Positions 14,140-28,500 are shown, counted from the stretch's first letter. The stretch is DNA of 64,000 bases from Owenia fusiformis (GCA_903813345.2 CAIIXF020000001.1:53647885-53711884), one strand, 5' to 3'. Translations and numbers: made by a program. Notes: generated by a model from the letters alone, not told the origin.

Positions 14140-14225
14140 ACTAGTGGTAATTATTACAGTGTAGACGAAGCTCTCTTTTAAAGAAGAAAAATCAACTATT
14201 GAAAAGGGTAGTTATGAGGGATATC
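14140..14225 (+). repeat. GAAGCTCTCTT dispersed repeat, copy 2
   Basis: The blocks GACGAAGCTCTCTTTTAAAG and CTATTGAAAAGGGTAG match the copies at 6666-6730 (minus strand) and 56930-57000. An open frame of about 64 codons overlaps this repeat and is not considered a gene. Confidence 0.5.
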
Positions 14226-14879
14226 ACTACAACCTAGCTCTTTATCCTATTTACTTTCTCTTAAACTGTAACCTAATTGCAATTATTAATAGATTCAAAG
14301 TCAAACAATGGTGAATATGTAATACATTTGACTGAGTAAAGATCCATCGATTATTTGTCACTATAGCTGTTACATCCAGTAATTCTTAAATTTGTAGTAT
14401 ATCCAATTATTGTCTGGAAAATTTCACCTAACAATCAGATACAAAAGAAGGTCAATTGGGTCTTATGGCCAGTATTCTTTGTTCAAATTGGTAATTGGAA
14501 GTTGTTTCTTTGATGCTGTATTCATGATTGGTTTGTTCGGAAAAAACATTTTATGTAATCTTTGATCATTCTGGGTGTAAACTGATCTATTTGTCTTTGG
14601 AGAATGAAACGAAGAATGGATTTATCCAATATGGCAGTACGTTAGTCAACTATTGGTATTGTTGATTGATTATACAATCTGAGACATGCACATATTGCAA
14701 AGATCACTCATTCAACTGCATGTACAACTTACTCTAAATAAAACATGAAAGAAAAAATTTAAAGATTATGTGCCATTATTTGCCATTCTCTGGAAATCTG
14801 GGCCAGTTAGCATAAGGCCCAGAGTGCAAACATAGAACCACTTGAAACATTTGGAAACTAAAATCTTCATGATGAGAGG

Positions 14880-15094
14880 TACACCCCCCTCCAAAAGTTT
14901 GACATCCAGAAGTTTCTGTTTGGATGATGTGATAAATTCTGTTTATGTTTGGCAGTTTTAACAATTTCATCAAATTTGTCATAACTTTGTCTATAAATGA
15001 GGAACAAAAAAAATATTTTAACACATGATATGCAAACTTTATACATGCTGTCTAACCAGGGACTTTAAGTTGCCAAACTTATGGAGGGGGTGTA
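14880..15094. mobile_element. TA-flanked fold-back MITE, copy 2
   Basis: The left arm begins TACACCCCCCTCCAAAAGTT and the right arm, on the complementary strand, begins TACACCCCCTCCATAAGTTT. Both continue with a block related to GGCAACCAGAAGTC. The interior matches copy 1 (2671-2879) when one of the two is reversed. Flanking TA dinucleotides fit a TA target duplication. It is non-autonomous because there is no transposase. Confidence 0.75.
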
Positions 15095-16764
15095 TTTATG
15101 ATTTGAAACTATATGTAGGCTTATAAATAAGTTCTATTTTGCATCATAAAATCTTTGAAATTTCAACTATTTGAAAAAATACATGAGTACGATACTTAGG
15201 ATTTCTAAAGAGCTCCAGGGTGCATTCTCATTATTGTTTTCTAAAATAATGAACTTTTTTGATACCTTGTCCAAATAGCATAAGCATATTGAGACATGTA
15301 ATTAATACTGCTCTTAGTATAAAACCATTGAAATATCAGACTGAATTCCTCTGGTATTTAAAGAAATAAAGTATTAAATTGACTTATTGTGTAGAACACT
15401 GAGAACTGGAATTTGTAAAGGTACTACTAATTGTTTAAATGTTCAAGGGCCCTTAACTGTGGTTTGGAGTAATCCAGTCATACTCTAAATACATACTCTA
15501 GAATAAGCTGAAAGACTGGTCATATATTCAAACGTTTACATCATTTGAAAATAATTACAAACTTGAGCAGCAGTAAACCTTTTGCTATATATCAACTGAA
15601 GTTTAATTTTTGTTTTCACAAATCGTGATTCTGCAAAATGTTTTTCATTATCAGATTTTATGTGTTTTGTAACACGACCAGGTGTTTATGTTTGTACTTA
15701 TGCATTATATGGGTGTTCATGTTTTTGATATTTTTTCTCCAGATTTGCTTTTTCCAGTTGAGTACATGTAGGTTGTTTTTATAATGGTCCATATTGCAGC
15801 ATAAGCCAACACTTATATAGCCCCCTCCCACCAGATCCAAACCTATAGTTATCTCATTATAAAAATTCACTAGGCATGAAAAGTACAAAAAATTGAGCAT
15901 GGTAGTTAAACTGTTAATAATAAAGGTAGTGATTATCATTGAAGGATTCATGTTGTGTCATAACATTTATATAAAGCTGAATTACCTGGTTAAGATGCCC
16001 CTGCTAAGTTTTGATCACTTTGTTTTTGGAGCAACTTAAAAAAATTAAATGCATAATTAGTGAACCGTGAGTCAGAACTGTGACATTCTCATAACTGTGG
16101 GGTTAAACGTTGCAAATCTGGTCAGTAAAAATAATGTTTTTTTAATATCTTAAGCCTCATTTTTGAAACTGTTTTTCATCAAGCTTTTGGAATAAACTAC
16201 TTGAAACCTTTCTGCAATTTCATTAAAGTTCTCTTGAGAATTTTTATAAAATCAAAATTGATTAAGATTTCAGAGTTTGAAATTGTGATATTAATAACTT
16301 AATTTTTTCTCAGGTTTTTATTTAACTGTCAAAAGTTTCTATTTTGTTGAGAGAGTTCATGGTAATAAGTCTGTTTGTTAATAGATTTTAACAGTTGTAA
16401 GTGGTTGTGGAAAAGAAGGGGTCATATCAAAAGTCAAGAAATGCTGAATATCTAGGCTGAAACTTGGGATAACAGCCTCCAGGGCAGTTGATAAAGAGTT
16501 ATTTAATATCAAGAATATGAACAAATGTTACATATTTATCTCTTTTAGACAAACTTCAAAGGTGTTTAATTTATACATAGTTAATCACGCCTGTCAGGCT
16601 TTATTGAAATGTCTGCGAGTTACAACATTGAACATGGACAATTCTAAAGATGTTTATGTGAATAATATTTAATTATTATCTCATTGAATAGAACAGTGTC
16701 AATGGGATATACTAGAGCACACTGTCTATCAGTCAGTTCACCAACTGCAAGTAAATTCATTTAG

Positions 16765-17075
16765 GCAGGTTTATACTACAATATGTATAACCTGACATTT
16801 TTCAGTCTTTATAACCTGACATCATTCTACATATATAACTTGACATCGGTCAGTTTATATTACCTGACATTATTCAGTCTATGTAACCTGGCATCATTCA
16901 GTCTTATTTAATATGACATCATTCAGTCTCTGTAACCTGAAATTATCTGGTCTGTATAACTGACAATAATATGACATCATTCAGTTTATGTAACCTGACA
17001 TCATTTACTCTTTGTAGCCTTACATAATCTGGTCTGTATAACTGACAATGATATGACATCATTCATTCTAGTAAC
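16765..17075. repeat. Diverged 25-30 bp tandem array, TGACATCATTCAGTCT units
   Basis: Units of the form TGACATCATTCAGTCT followed by TGTAACC repeat about ten times with frequent substitutions. A longer duplication, CTGGTCTGTATAACTGACAA, occurs twice, near 16950 and 17030. No coding frame is associated. Confidence 0.7.
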
Positions 17076-17549
17076 ATCATTCATTGTCATGTAAACCACT
17101 TTGTTTACAACTGATCTCATCTATAGACCAACACATGTAAATGAGTCTCGTGTAAAGGTGGTCCAAAGATTTACATGTGTTGATACAAGATTTAGAGAAC
17201 TGCATTCTATTCTCATCTAGTAACAGATGTACATACATCATATATGTATAAACTAAAAATAGTCCCAAGAAAATAATTCTTATTTTTGTGATTCAAGTTT
17301 CCTAAGTGAATGGTGAATGAGTAAGGTAAACCCAAGGTTATGTTGATTTACAGAGTATGTTGCATTTACTCATTTTCATGAAATATCGGAGGATGTTTTA
17401 TAGCTGTCTGATCTATGCTCTCCCATTAGTTAGGTCATTCTGCCCCATATTCAGCTTTTCGTTAAGCCCTGATACGAAATTCCTACCTTATTTAAAATCT
17501 CCCAAACATCTTATTTCTAATTCATATTTTTTTGTAATTTTTTATATTT

Positions 17550-17700
17550 TTATGTCACTTCCACAAGTGGTGAAATATTGTTATGGTCTTCAACTGTTTT
17601 ATGGATGGCATTTGGTGGTTGGTGTTTTCAGGTTCGGTATTTGGTGTTTGGCAGTTGGCACTCGGCGTCTGTAACAAATGGCATCTGGTGACTTTTTACA
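17550..17700 (+). repeat. GT-rich dispersed repeat, copy 2
   Basis: The blocks CACAAGTGGTGAAATATTGT, TTATGGATGGCATTTGGTGG and CTGTAACAAATGGCATCTGG follow the same order as at 3775-3925 and 48755-48915. Here the TTGG-TGTT module is expanded. No coding function is inferred. Confidence 0.65.
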
Positions 17701-19207
17701 TCTTAATACCTTGTTTTAGCTTATTACAGATTTAAATTTTTGATTTTCATGCAATGAGCTTAAGGTGGTGCCTGTGAGGTATTTTTTTAAGATCTACCAA
17801 AAACTGAATTTGATTAGCTAACTTTAAGTAAGCCAACGTGAGAATGAATGTACTTGAATTCGCTGGTGTTCTAGATAGCAGTGTTTGCTAGTGTACTTGG
17901 TTTTGACAGGAACAAAAACTAATTTCTCCATTTAATGCATTTTAAAGTGGATATATCAATTTGTATTCTCAGATCTAGTCTAAACTCTGAAGGGAAAATG
18001 TAACAAATAATCAGTTCATACAGGCAGGAGAAAGTATATTTTTAGGTTTGTTCACTCTTACACAAAGATTGTTTTTGTAGAATATATTGATGTTAAAGAT
18101 CTAGAGAGGAGCAAGAAAGGGAAGGAACAAAAACATTGACTCTATAAATAGAACAAAGTATTGAACTAAAACAAACTCCTTTTAAAAATCAACAATGTTC
18201 ACACTATGGCCACCTGCACGTCTCACAGGAGGCAAGTTGATTTTTTGTTTGGCTATTGGATGTCAGACAGTTTCCAGAACTCCATTGTATAATCAGATTG
18301 ACAATATCAGTATAACAAATCTCAAAAACTTTTCCGATCATGAATTTGATGCTTCGTTTATGTTCCGCCTCATGGTTTATGTACATAGTAGCCTTAAATG
18401 CAGACACTGTTATCACTTGGCGAAATTCTGGAATTTATAAGTTATAATTTTTCTATGTTAGCTTCAACGCATAGGCTGCATGCATATGCTGTAGCATCTC
18501 GGCTGCACTAATGAAGTAATCCAACCTGGGGATGTATATTATGCAAACACCAACCCAAAGCTATTGTTTAATTATGTAGATTTCATTAATATTGCATAAG
18601 TCACCATCTCAAATAATAACATTGCATAATGTTATACATATGTCAATAAAAGTTATATGGGTATATATGTTATGTTATTAGACAACGGCTACTCATTTGA
18701 ATGATATAATGCATGTTTATTTTTCGTTTCGTTAAATAGAGCTTTTTAATTTTATTAATAGTTTTGTTTTTGTTTTTTCACATTCTTCTTTTCTCCTGTT
18801 GGAAAAATCCCAAACATTTGACGTGATTTAAGATGTATAAATTGTTTGAGTGTTTAATCATCAAGCTAAGTAGTATCTCCTATAGTAAAACTTCATGGTT
18901 TCATTTGTAACCTTTTCAAATGATCCCACTCAAATACTATTGACCTCATGATAACACTAACTTCCTACTGTGCGATTGTCAGATCACCACAGTGGTCAAG
19001 CTAAAAGTTTTGAGACGACCCCTTAGCCTCACTTTGAATGTGAGGGCTCATAACAGAGGTGTAATTTTGGTAGAATTGATCAGTGGATAGAACACATGTC
19101 AGTGAGAGCCTGCCCCTCTATAAAATACAAGTCCTCTGTCTGCATTGGATGAAATCACAGGAAGTGGTTAACGTGAAGGCAGGAATTTATTTTTGATGCC
19201 ACAGCAA

Positions 19208-19215
19208 TATAAAAA
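19208..19215 (+). promoter_or_regulatory. TATA-like box of the EMI-EGF gene
   Basis: TATAAAAA lies about 158 nt before the proposed ATG. A start of transcription some 30 nt further on would give a leader of roughly 130 nt that contains no ATG before 19366, which supports the start choice. The box was found by eye and an AT-rich genome yields many false ones. Confidence 0.4.
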
Positions 19216-19365
19216 CATTGGATATTAACACGGGATGTACAGTAAGAAGCTTAATAGAGCGAAGAACAACTATTGTGTAGGCAATTGAAAACTTTTTTCA
19301 GAGTTGTCAAATTTTTTCAGGTGATTGTATCATAAGAAAAGTGTCGAGTTTGCAGCTTGGAAAGA

Positions 19366-19562
19366 ATGCTGCGTGGAACAATGCAGTCTGTATCAAGACA
19401 TATACTCAGTATTACATATTTAATTGTGATTATTAAGATCTCAGGAATTTTAGCCCAGTACTCATATGGAACTCAACAACAGCAACCTCAGAGAAGACAA
19501 CAACAACAACACAGCAGTTATCATTCTCAACAAGGGTACCAATCTGATCTTCAAGCCAGCTC
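19366..19562 (+). CDS. Exon 1: signal peptide and Gln-rich linker
   Basis: The first in-frame ATG is at 19366, with A at -3. A second, at 19381, would also give a normal signal peptide. The hydrophobic core ILSITYLIVIIKISGILA ends at a likely cleavage site before QYS. The following linker is rich in Gln (QQQQPQRRQQQQ), Ser, Tyr and His. The exon ends TC, then the consensus donor GTAAGT, leaving two bases of a serine codon (phase 2). Confidence 0.82.
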
Positions 19563-22500
19563 GTAAGTTATATACTTCACACATTCGTTCATCTTTAAGC
19601 TCTTAATGATGATCTGTATAGCTGTTTATTGGTGTAAAAAAATTCAATTGCATTTACACTTTGTATGCATAGCATTTTCAAAGGCAAGTACGTTTTTAAA
19701 GTCAGTGTGTTTTTGATATGAGTCTTGATTGATGGATTAATTTTGTTAGTTTTATAGTAAAAACCTTGGTTGCGCTTAGAAAGCATAGAAATGATATAGG
19801 TACAATGTTAAACATAATTCACTATACCAATGGGTACATAATTTCAATAGGGCCATTTATAGCTAATAAAAGGCAAAACTAATTCCTGTAATATTCTTTG
19901 AAATAACAAATTTTGAAATGATAGCAGTAAGACTTATATACCATCATTGGTAAATAATAAAGATGAGCCTATGCAACTGAACTTAATATTTTCAGTCACC
20001 CCCCCCCCTAAAAAAAGATGATAATGAAAACTAGACTGTACCAATGCTTTGCAGCTGAGCTGAGAATGTGGCCCAATAAATAGCCATAAAATTTACTAAT
20101 AACCACTCTGTTTAATATTTTATAGTAGGTCTTGGGGGTATATTGGCTGTAACTGTAATTCATAGGAATTCAATAAAATGTAACTTTGTTCACCCTTGGA
20201 TGACTCCATTTATGTTTTACACATCTGCTGAATGTTCAAGTTCTTTGAAGATATCATCGGTTATATTTAAACCCCATTATCTCTATTATTAAAGAACGTG
20301 TCTGACTTTATACACGAAACACTGAAAGTATTGGAAAGTTTTCTGTTTGATCAACTCCCGTGTGTGTTCAACTTCTTTACACAGAGATTTATGTTTGTTT
20401 AGTCCTTAGATAGGAAGATATAAACTGTAAATAAATGAAAACATAATTATAAGGCTTAATAGGATAAACACACAAATATGCACATATTTTAAGGATACAC
20501 GCAAATAATGAAGTGTTTTCATGTGATAATATCCTCAGTTTTGATTATGACTTTTCCCTACTTCAGAGTCAAAGATATGCGTCCAATTCAATTTATGATT
20601 GCTTATTGAAGGTCTAATTTTTGATACGAGACATGATAAATCTTGAGTTTATGTAGCATAGGTTATGTAGGGCCTGTTCTATTGGTACATAATATCGCCA
20701 CTTCACAACTTAGACAAGTCATAAAGATAAAATGATCAACTTTCGCACTTCACTCAAATACACAACCAAAATAAATAGCACATAAGTACTATTTCTGTTG
20801 TCTTGACCATAAGAAAATATTATTCCAAATCATTTGGTATTGTCGTACCAGACATTAGAAAATTGATGACCTGTGGTGTGACCATAGAATGTAAATATGT
20901 GGACTGCCCTTTTCCATTTACACAATCTAATGATTTTCTATTTACACACTGTAATGATCACTGCCTCAGAAAATAGAGATGTAAATAAGAAATGTAACAT
21001 CTGTCTGCCTGTCTGAACTTGGAAAATATATTGTAAATGTCTAAGACAATGAATAACATTATTGTTAAGAATCCAAAAATGAATGTACATGTAATAATTT
21101 TTTTTTATTAAATGTCATTAAGCTTTAACTGAGTCGAAAGAATGAGCTATTAATGATTAAAACCTTGTTAATGATCATGTTAATATCATAAAATATCTCA
21201 AAATAATTGCTGTTCTTGGTAATATCTGATATGATCATTAGACGTATTTGACCAGGTTAATCATTTTAATATGAGCAGTGGTACAGCAGTAGTAAAAACC
21301 ATGGGCTCAGTATATGTAATAAATCCTATACAGTTTTTAACCAGCATATCTTGGAAGTTACTTTGATGATTTTATGACACTCATTAACCTAGTTTAAGTA
21401 GATATCTGAAATGGCCATAACATCTGCCTTACTGACCTGTCCTTACTTTGCCAAATGATGACCTTTCTAAAAAAATTTTGGAAATCTATTGAAATGATAT
21501 TAACTTAATAATAGATCATTTACCAGGTATGGTGATAACACATGCATAATTGATAATTCCTGTTGTTAAGTCTAAACTGTTTGATTAAGTGACACTCAGA
21601 TTAGGAAGAATCTATCAGTGATTTATTTACAGTTGTAAGGGTTATGTGGTCATCTTATGTCTAATTTGACCTAATTGCTAAGGAGAAGGTTTATGAGTAC
21701 AGTGATACAGTAATTGGGATGTAATTAAAACCATAGTTCAGGACATGTGGTAAAATGTATCTGCATCCACGAACAGTGGCCCTGCAGACAATAACAGCAC
21801 ATCTAATGGCCTAGTCACATAGCCCGGCCGATGAGGTTACGATGAGCCAGCGATGCAATTTTCACCGAACTCGGCCGAACACTGGCCGGACATCCGTGGC
21901 GTTTGTTGCTTAAAACCGCATCGGTGGTAGCTCGGTGAAATTTTAAATTCGGAGTTAAATTTCACCGGGCTCTCACCGAGCTCCCTCATCATGTCATCGC
22001 AGCCCCATCGTAACCACATCGGAAAACACGTCGGCCGGTGCACGGCCGAGTATCGGCCGGTGTCCCGTGCATCTGAGACAACCAGAGGACGAGGTTTTTT
22101 AACGGACAGCGGCCGAGCTCCGACTGAGCTCCGGCCGATGTGGGACAGAGCATCGGCCGGTCACTGTTCAAAGCCCGTTAACAACCCGGCCGGCGATCGC
22201 ACGGTGTCCTGTTACCTGCTCGGGTACCGGCCGTATTCCTTCCGATGTCCGGCCGACCTCCGGCCGGTAGTTGCTGCCACATCGGCAGAAAAAAATTACC
22301 ATTTTGAGACAGACTCCGTACGGTCACCGGCCGGTGTTCGGTCGGTCGCCTGAAGATGTCCGGACGGAGTCCGTTCACGTTACCGAGCTCTGCTTCCGAT
22401 GAGGAGAGCTCGGTGGCACCAAAAAAATCCACCGAGCTCTACCGATGCTGGACATCGGCCGGGCTATGTGACTAGGCCATAAGGGCCCAGTAGGGGAACA

Positions 22501-25500
22501 ATCTAGGACCCACTGTGATACCAGAGATCAAAAATTATTTTTGAGTGATTCAAATAATTAGATTGGCCTATCAACTGTTAAAAACACAAGACTCAGTTGA
22601 TGTTTGAATGCCTCAATTGTGCTGTATCATATCACCCACAGATTAATGATTTTCATCAAGCTGCCATTTTTCATTAAAATTCCATAACATTAAAAAGTAA
22701 AAGCTGTCTTAGTGAACACCTTTCGTACCTCTAAAAAGTGTTCCACTTGGGAGGTTTTCAACTTAAAGAGGTTCATTTAACATTAAGTCAGTTGGTCTCT
22801 GGACTCTGAAAATTATTCCACTAACAAAGATGTTCTACTTCTAGAGGTGTTCCACTTAACATGTTTCACTGTAGTATTATAAACCGTTTGATGCCATGTC
22901 CAATTTGTTTTGGGAAATGTTAAATATGTTCAAATGCAAGATCTGGGTAACCTAACAAGGTATGTTATGAAAAGTGGTTGAGAAATGATGCTCTATCTTT
23001 ACATATACAGATCCCTGGTAAGTTCCATACCAACAAAGATATTGAAAAATCACTTGCCTACATACTTCATACAGTGTATCATTTATTTTTGGAGAATTGG
23101 AAACAAAAACCTCATTATGAAAGTATTTAGATCTAGGCCATAAGGTATTCCAGTTTTAGTACATAAAACTGTGTTTGACTTTAATATCAAATACCAAATT
23201 GATCTTGAAATAATTCACATTTTGTGAATTAATTATCATTCATTAATCAAACAAAAACATACAATTCATAAAAACAGATCACCTTGTGCTAACAGGCATA
23301 CCCCAGAATAATAGAACATCATAGAGTATATGAGTCAAAGATAAGATAATGTGTTTCTGGAGTATAATAAAAGTTTTTCCTCTTGTTATAAAACACTTTG
23401 GCATATTTCTGTTATGATGTTCTTCCTCATTCATTGACTTTCACTCACATTCCATATTCATCAATTCAACCTATTCCTCCTTAAAAGGTTTGACTTCAAC
23501 TTCACCAGTATTGATCTGTATATCAATTTAGAGTTATATAATATGAAATCAATGGGTATATGACATCATCTTCACACAGTTTTTCTCTACTCCATTCAGC
23601 ATACGAAGTAGATCTATGAACATGTTTTTAAAGGTACTTTCATACTCTTAGAAAGCTATTAATCAAGCATATCACTGTTTTGTTCATTACCCTTGGTTTT
23701 TTAAGTACTCTTCACATTCGTTCAACTTCCGTTTTTAAGAGAGCTTCGTTTTCGGGACCTTGTTAAGTTAGTTGGATAAGAAAATTGTTTATATATGCAT
23801 ACATAGTAAAACTTGCCCAAAGCTAGAGATATTATTACTTATAATAGTGGTTGAGATAAAATGGACAACTATTGATAGAAGAAATCAGTTGAGATTGCTT
23901 CATATTATAGTCTGTCATTAACTCTTTTTGAAGTTGAAATGAAATAACATTTAATTCTGGCTGAATGAATTCTGGCTCAAGTTGAAAGTTTTTGGATTTG
24001 TGCATTGTTGTGTATAAGAAAAGAAGACCTGAATACATTGTAATAGGAAATTGTTTTTGAAATGAGCAATGCGTAAAATGAAAGCACCCAAGCTTGTAAT
24101 GGCATGGTACATGTCATCCTGATGACTACAGGCAACATTCGTAACTGCATTAGGTTAAAGCTGAAAAATGAAAGGTTACGAGATAAAACACTAATTTTAT
24201 CGGAAACATCTTGAGTTAACGTGTAACACCTTATCAGTGATTTTATAAGTGATAAGTGCTCTAATGCACCTATCGTTGCCCTGGGGGGTGGGGGAGGTGT
24301 ACCTACCTGGTTAAAGATTGGCCTCCGACTATATACTGATATACATATACTCATTGCCAACTGCTAATTACACATCATGTAGCCCATAAACTAGAACAAA
24401 AGTCAAAATGTCAAACTACCAACTAATTAAATGTTATAAAGGACTCTGTAATTATAACCACTGACTAAAAAGTTATAAATATACATTTCGTGTACTGTAT
24501 TTTTATAGGGATTTTTTTGCTATGTTTCTGTCAAGATCTTGGCAATGTTTGTCTTTATTTGTTGATGTTAGGAAGCAGTCATTTCCTCTTTAGTTACCAC
24601 CTGGTTGCCGTGCCAACCTTCAAAACATTTTCCGAAACCATGTCAGCATTTTTCTTTTTTCTAATGTTCAACATTTTGAACAACAGAGTTGTAAGCAATT
24701 CATAATCTTAATGCCAAATCTTTAAATAGTATTTCTTCAGTTAACGCAATTTTTGTACTATTTTACCTTAAATACAGGCGTTTATTTCAAGAAATGGTCA
24801 TGTTTATAAATATGTGGGAAATAAACACCTCAAGAGTCATTATTTAAGAGTTACAAGTTAATAATTATGCTCATTATATTTTTTATTGCTTCTAAATTGT
24901 ATTGTTTGATCAACAGAGATGGATTACTTTCATCACATCATATGGGGTTAACCTCAACTTAAATTGATCACATTATTTCCAGTTAGTTTAGTCACAGTGA
25001 ACCTTATTTATGAAAACCATCCATGGCCAAAGCTGTGCCTTGTAGATGGGTGTCCCTTGCAGAGAGGGTTCATGATAACATGCATGTCAATAGGACTGGT
25101 TCTTTTAAAAAGGGTTCCATGAAGAGTGGTATTGAATACAGCTGCGTTCAATAACACTGGTTTTACTACTGTGTTCCCATATTTTGTCATCTTTTTTGAA
25201 ATCATTAAAGAGGCACAGGCTGTATTATATGATCCAAAAGTATAATGCATATTGCGTACTGTTAGGACACTGAAATGCAACAAAATGAGATATTATTTTG
25301 CTCAAAAGTAGGTTAAAAATACAACCTGACTTTAACCTATATATTAAGACAGATGCTATCACAGTGTTCATGTTAGAAACACTCAAAATGAAAACATTTC
25401 TCTGTTTAATCAATATGTTCTTCTTTCTAGGCCAAATGTTTGCCCTTACCAGGAGGTGGAGCTAGTCCCAGTAAGGAAGCCATGTGTTCGAGCATTCACC

Positions 25501-28500
25501 CGCCTTCAGAAAGTGTGGAAACCAAACTGTGGATACACACACAACTGGTGTGTTGGATATGAAAGAAGGTGAGCTCATTGATACTACACAGAATGCCTGA
25601 GATATCTCATTGAATGTTATAAAGATTTGAGATATTTACCAGGTATATTTGAGAGTGAGATCATTTTCGAGGCTTCTATATAGAGCCCCATATATCATGT
25701 ATATGGTGAGATATTCACTAAATCTTGATTCTCATTGATTTTATATTTCTTGGTACTGCTATTATTTGTCCTACCCTGAAACACCATCAGGTAGCCACCC
25801 TGCCCTCTAACTATTACTGATGATTTTCTGAATATATATTCTGGTTAGAGGCTAGATGTAGTCAATCTATTGCAAAGGGTAAAACTTGCCCATTACTGGA
25901 TCTGAGATTTTTTCAGATTTGGTTATTTGAAGTTAGAATATATCTAGATCTATTGTCTCCATATATAAACTTAGCATAGGAAAATTATGATAGCTCTTGG
26001 TGTCTACTAATTCCAAAAATTATATAAAATTGTTAAGTTGTTTTGTACATGATTAGACAAACAGAGGTGGAGATGCACAATGTATCATGAACACTCAGTC
26101 CATATAATAGTCGAGCCAAACTTGTATATTTAGTTGAATGAAATATGATTTGGGAGGTGTAGATGATTGTATGCTGTTTGTGATACCTTACATAGTAAAA
26201 CTGATACGCCATCAAGTTTAAAACATACATTGTCACACAATCATGACAAGTCAACATCTGACTAGTTATTCCATAATTTACCAACAATTTATCTTAGAAT
26301 TCGTAATGTTTTTTCTGCATTTGGTCGTTTGTTGAATAATTTGTTTGTTCTGATAGACCCCATTTTGGAATAACTATAATCATCGGTACAGCCGCTATTT
26401 AATTAAAACGCTACTTTTTAGATTTGCCTTGGCGGCATGTGAAAAGTTACCTCCCACTGTATAATTTGTTTCGTGCAATTGTCCCTTATGTCAACACAAC
26501 TTATAACTTTGAGATGCCAATAAGAGTGAAAATACAAATTTTTGTATTCATGGTTTGGTTTTGTGTTGGTGCAGTAAATCAACCTGTTTCAAAGTCACTT
26601 ATAGTTCAAGTTCAGAATTTTGCGTGTAAGTTTTTATATTGAGGTATGTAATATTATTTTTTACCAAGTTGAATTGATTCACTGAAAAATTAATGTAAAT
26701 GTCCAATCATTTGATGTCTTCACGTCATGTTTTGTTATATGATATATGCTTGCCTTTACCAAATGTGATACATATGAGCAGAGAAGTATGTAAGTTGTAT
26801 AGGGTCAAAATGGAATATGACAAAAGCTCATTTATAATGAAATACTGTGTGCTTGGTTCAAAAGTGATAAAAAGTATATATCCTGTTACAGCTATTTATC
26901 AGTGTAAGCTTATAGAATTGGTGACAGTAGGTTTAGTTGGATTTCCTCATTATTGGTCATCATGGCAAATAAAGACATTTTGTGTTTTCTTGTTTTGAGC
27001 ATTTGTGACGATCATGATAAACCATGACATCTCATTTCTCCTCAGTCTTGAGATGTTTCTAGTGTGGCACAGAAAGATGTGATGAGAATCAGAATGATAT
27101 GTGACAGTACTGTATTCAATGCAAAATAGTTGTTTGTATTTTTGGGATTCTCAGTTTTCATGATGGTCAATTTCTCGAATGGTTCCCAATGATTTCTAAC
27201 ATCATCACACCAAATATGTTTTAGTATCATATCTTCACCACACCAAGTTATTTGATAAAAGGCAACACATGGTGACATATACTTGGGTCACACCAAGGTC
27301 AATTAACAGATTTTCGTAATACTAAAGCTATTGACACAAAAACTGATGATACAAAAGTGTCATCATCTTTATTTTGAGCTCAAATAGAACCAATTCTTGA
27401 AATGTGCCTGCAGATGATTGCATATACAATGCATGATGTACATACACAGTGCATGATGTGCAAATATAGGACCATGTCCTTTCATGTTAAAAGTGCATGG
27501 CATTGGCAGTACAGATAAACACCAAGTTAAATACAAAGCACAATGAACAAACACCCCATAATGAGTAAATGCCCACTCTTGATTGCTATTCACCTAGTGT
27601 CCCCTTTAACAAACACAGGCTTATATACCTATAGCTGACCAACATATGGCCAACCTGGAAATTACAAATAAAACAAGAGTCAACTGCCCAGAATAAACAT
27701 GTCCAAGAACATAGAGAGTCTGAGGTAAATATATAGGAGTTAGCCAATATTATGATAGGTTTGTATGCAGTATTGAATGTGATTAGGCACTAAAGGAGGG
27801 CTTTATTTAATGTACCCACTTCAGTTTCCCTTAGGCCATTCATGAGATCATTGCCCCCAGTATTTTAGCTGTTTTCTCAGGGAACCTGCTCAAAGGATTT
27901 CAGGAAAATAACTCCAAGGCTTGCAAGGATTGGCACAAAAGCTGCCAAAGATCATTTACTTTATGAAAAAAATCTATTGAGATCGTATTGGTGATTTTGA
28001 ATAAATATATTGAAAGACAAAATCATAAAAATGTGTATATTTTCATCATAATACTGTGTTCTAAAGGAGGCCAATCAGGCCTGTAGCCAGGGGATGGGGG
28101 GGGGGGGGGGGGGGGGGGTTCGCAGGGTTCCGGCCCCCCCCCCCCCTAAATTCGTTCAAAATCATGCAGTTTTTCACCATTTTGAGCACTTCTCGAGTGA
28201 TTATAGCTATACTTGGGCCAAAATTGTCAAATCGTAGTGTGAACCCCCCCCCTGGAAATTTTTGAAAACTGAACCCCCCTTGGCAAATCCTGGCTACAGG
28301 CCTGCCAATTATATTAGTATTAGTACCAACTGCTTGGAAGGACAAAAGACTTGACCAGTGTGTTTGCATATAGCTCCAGTCCTCTCTGTTACATTATGTC
28401 CAAGTCGCTGGTACAAAATGTCAAGTGTCTGAATGGTTGCCCTTTCTTTGTCTTCTTGAACGACAACATTCAGATGTTTTGTATTGATATAACACAATAG

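Larger units (their letters stand above)
8409..19200. other. AT-rich non-coding stretch with repeats
   Basis: No secure gene is visible between the exon-like block ending at 8408 and the promoter region near 19.2 kb. The stretch holds diverged tandem arrays (11420-11850, 16765-17075), the second fold-back MITE (14880-15094), a GAAGCTCTCTT repeat (14140-14225) and a GT-rich repeat (17550-17700). Open frames of 60-105 codons are scattered on both strands without recognisable domains. Confidence 0.5.
19563..25430 (+). other. Intron 1 of the EMI-EGF gene
   Basis: The intron runs from donor GTAAGT to acceptor TTCTTCTTTCTAG, about 5.9 kb. It contains a GC-rich Harbinger-like MITE (21807-22479) and two members of the TACAGTRAAACCTG family (22709-22873, 24991-25171). 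It also has a diverged GAAGCTCTCTT repeat on the minus strand near 23730. I see no further exon in it. Confidence 0.85.

Noticed and set aside
21837-22432. Several overlapping frames of 60-120 codons in a GC-rich block
   Set aside because: The block is a MITE with perfect inverted ends; few stop codons are expected at this base composition and no transposase motif is present.
28061-28369. Minus-strand frame with Gly- and Pro-rich runs
   Set aside because: The runs are translations of G/C homopolymers inside a CAGGCCTG element.
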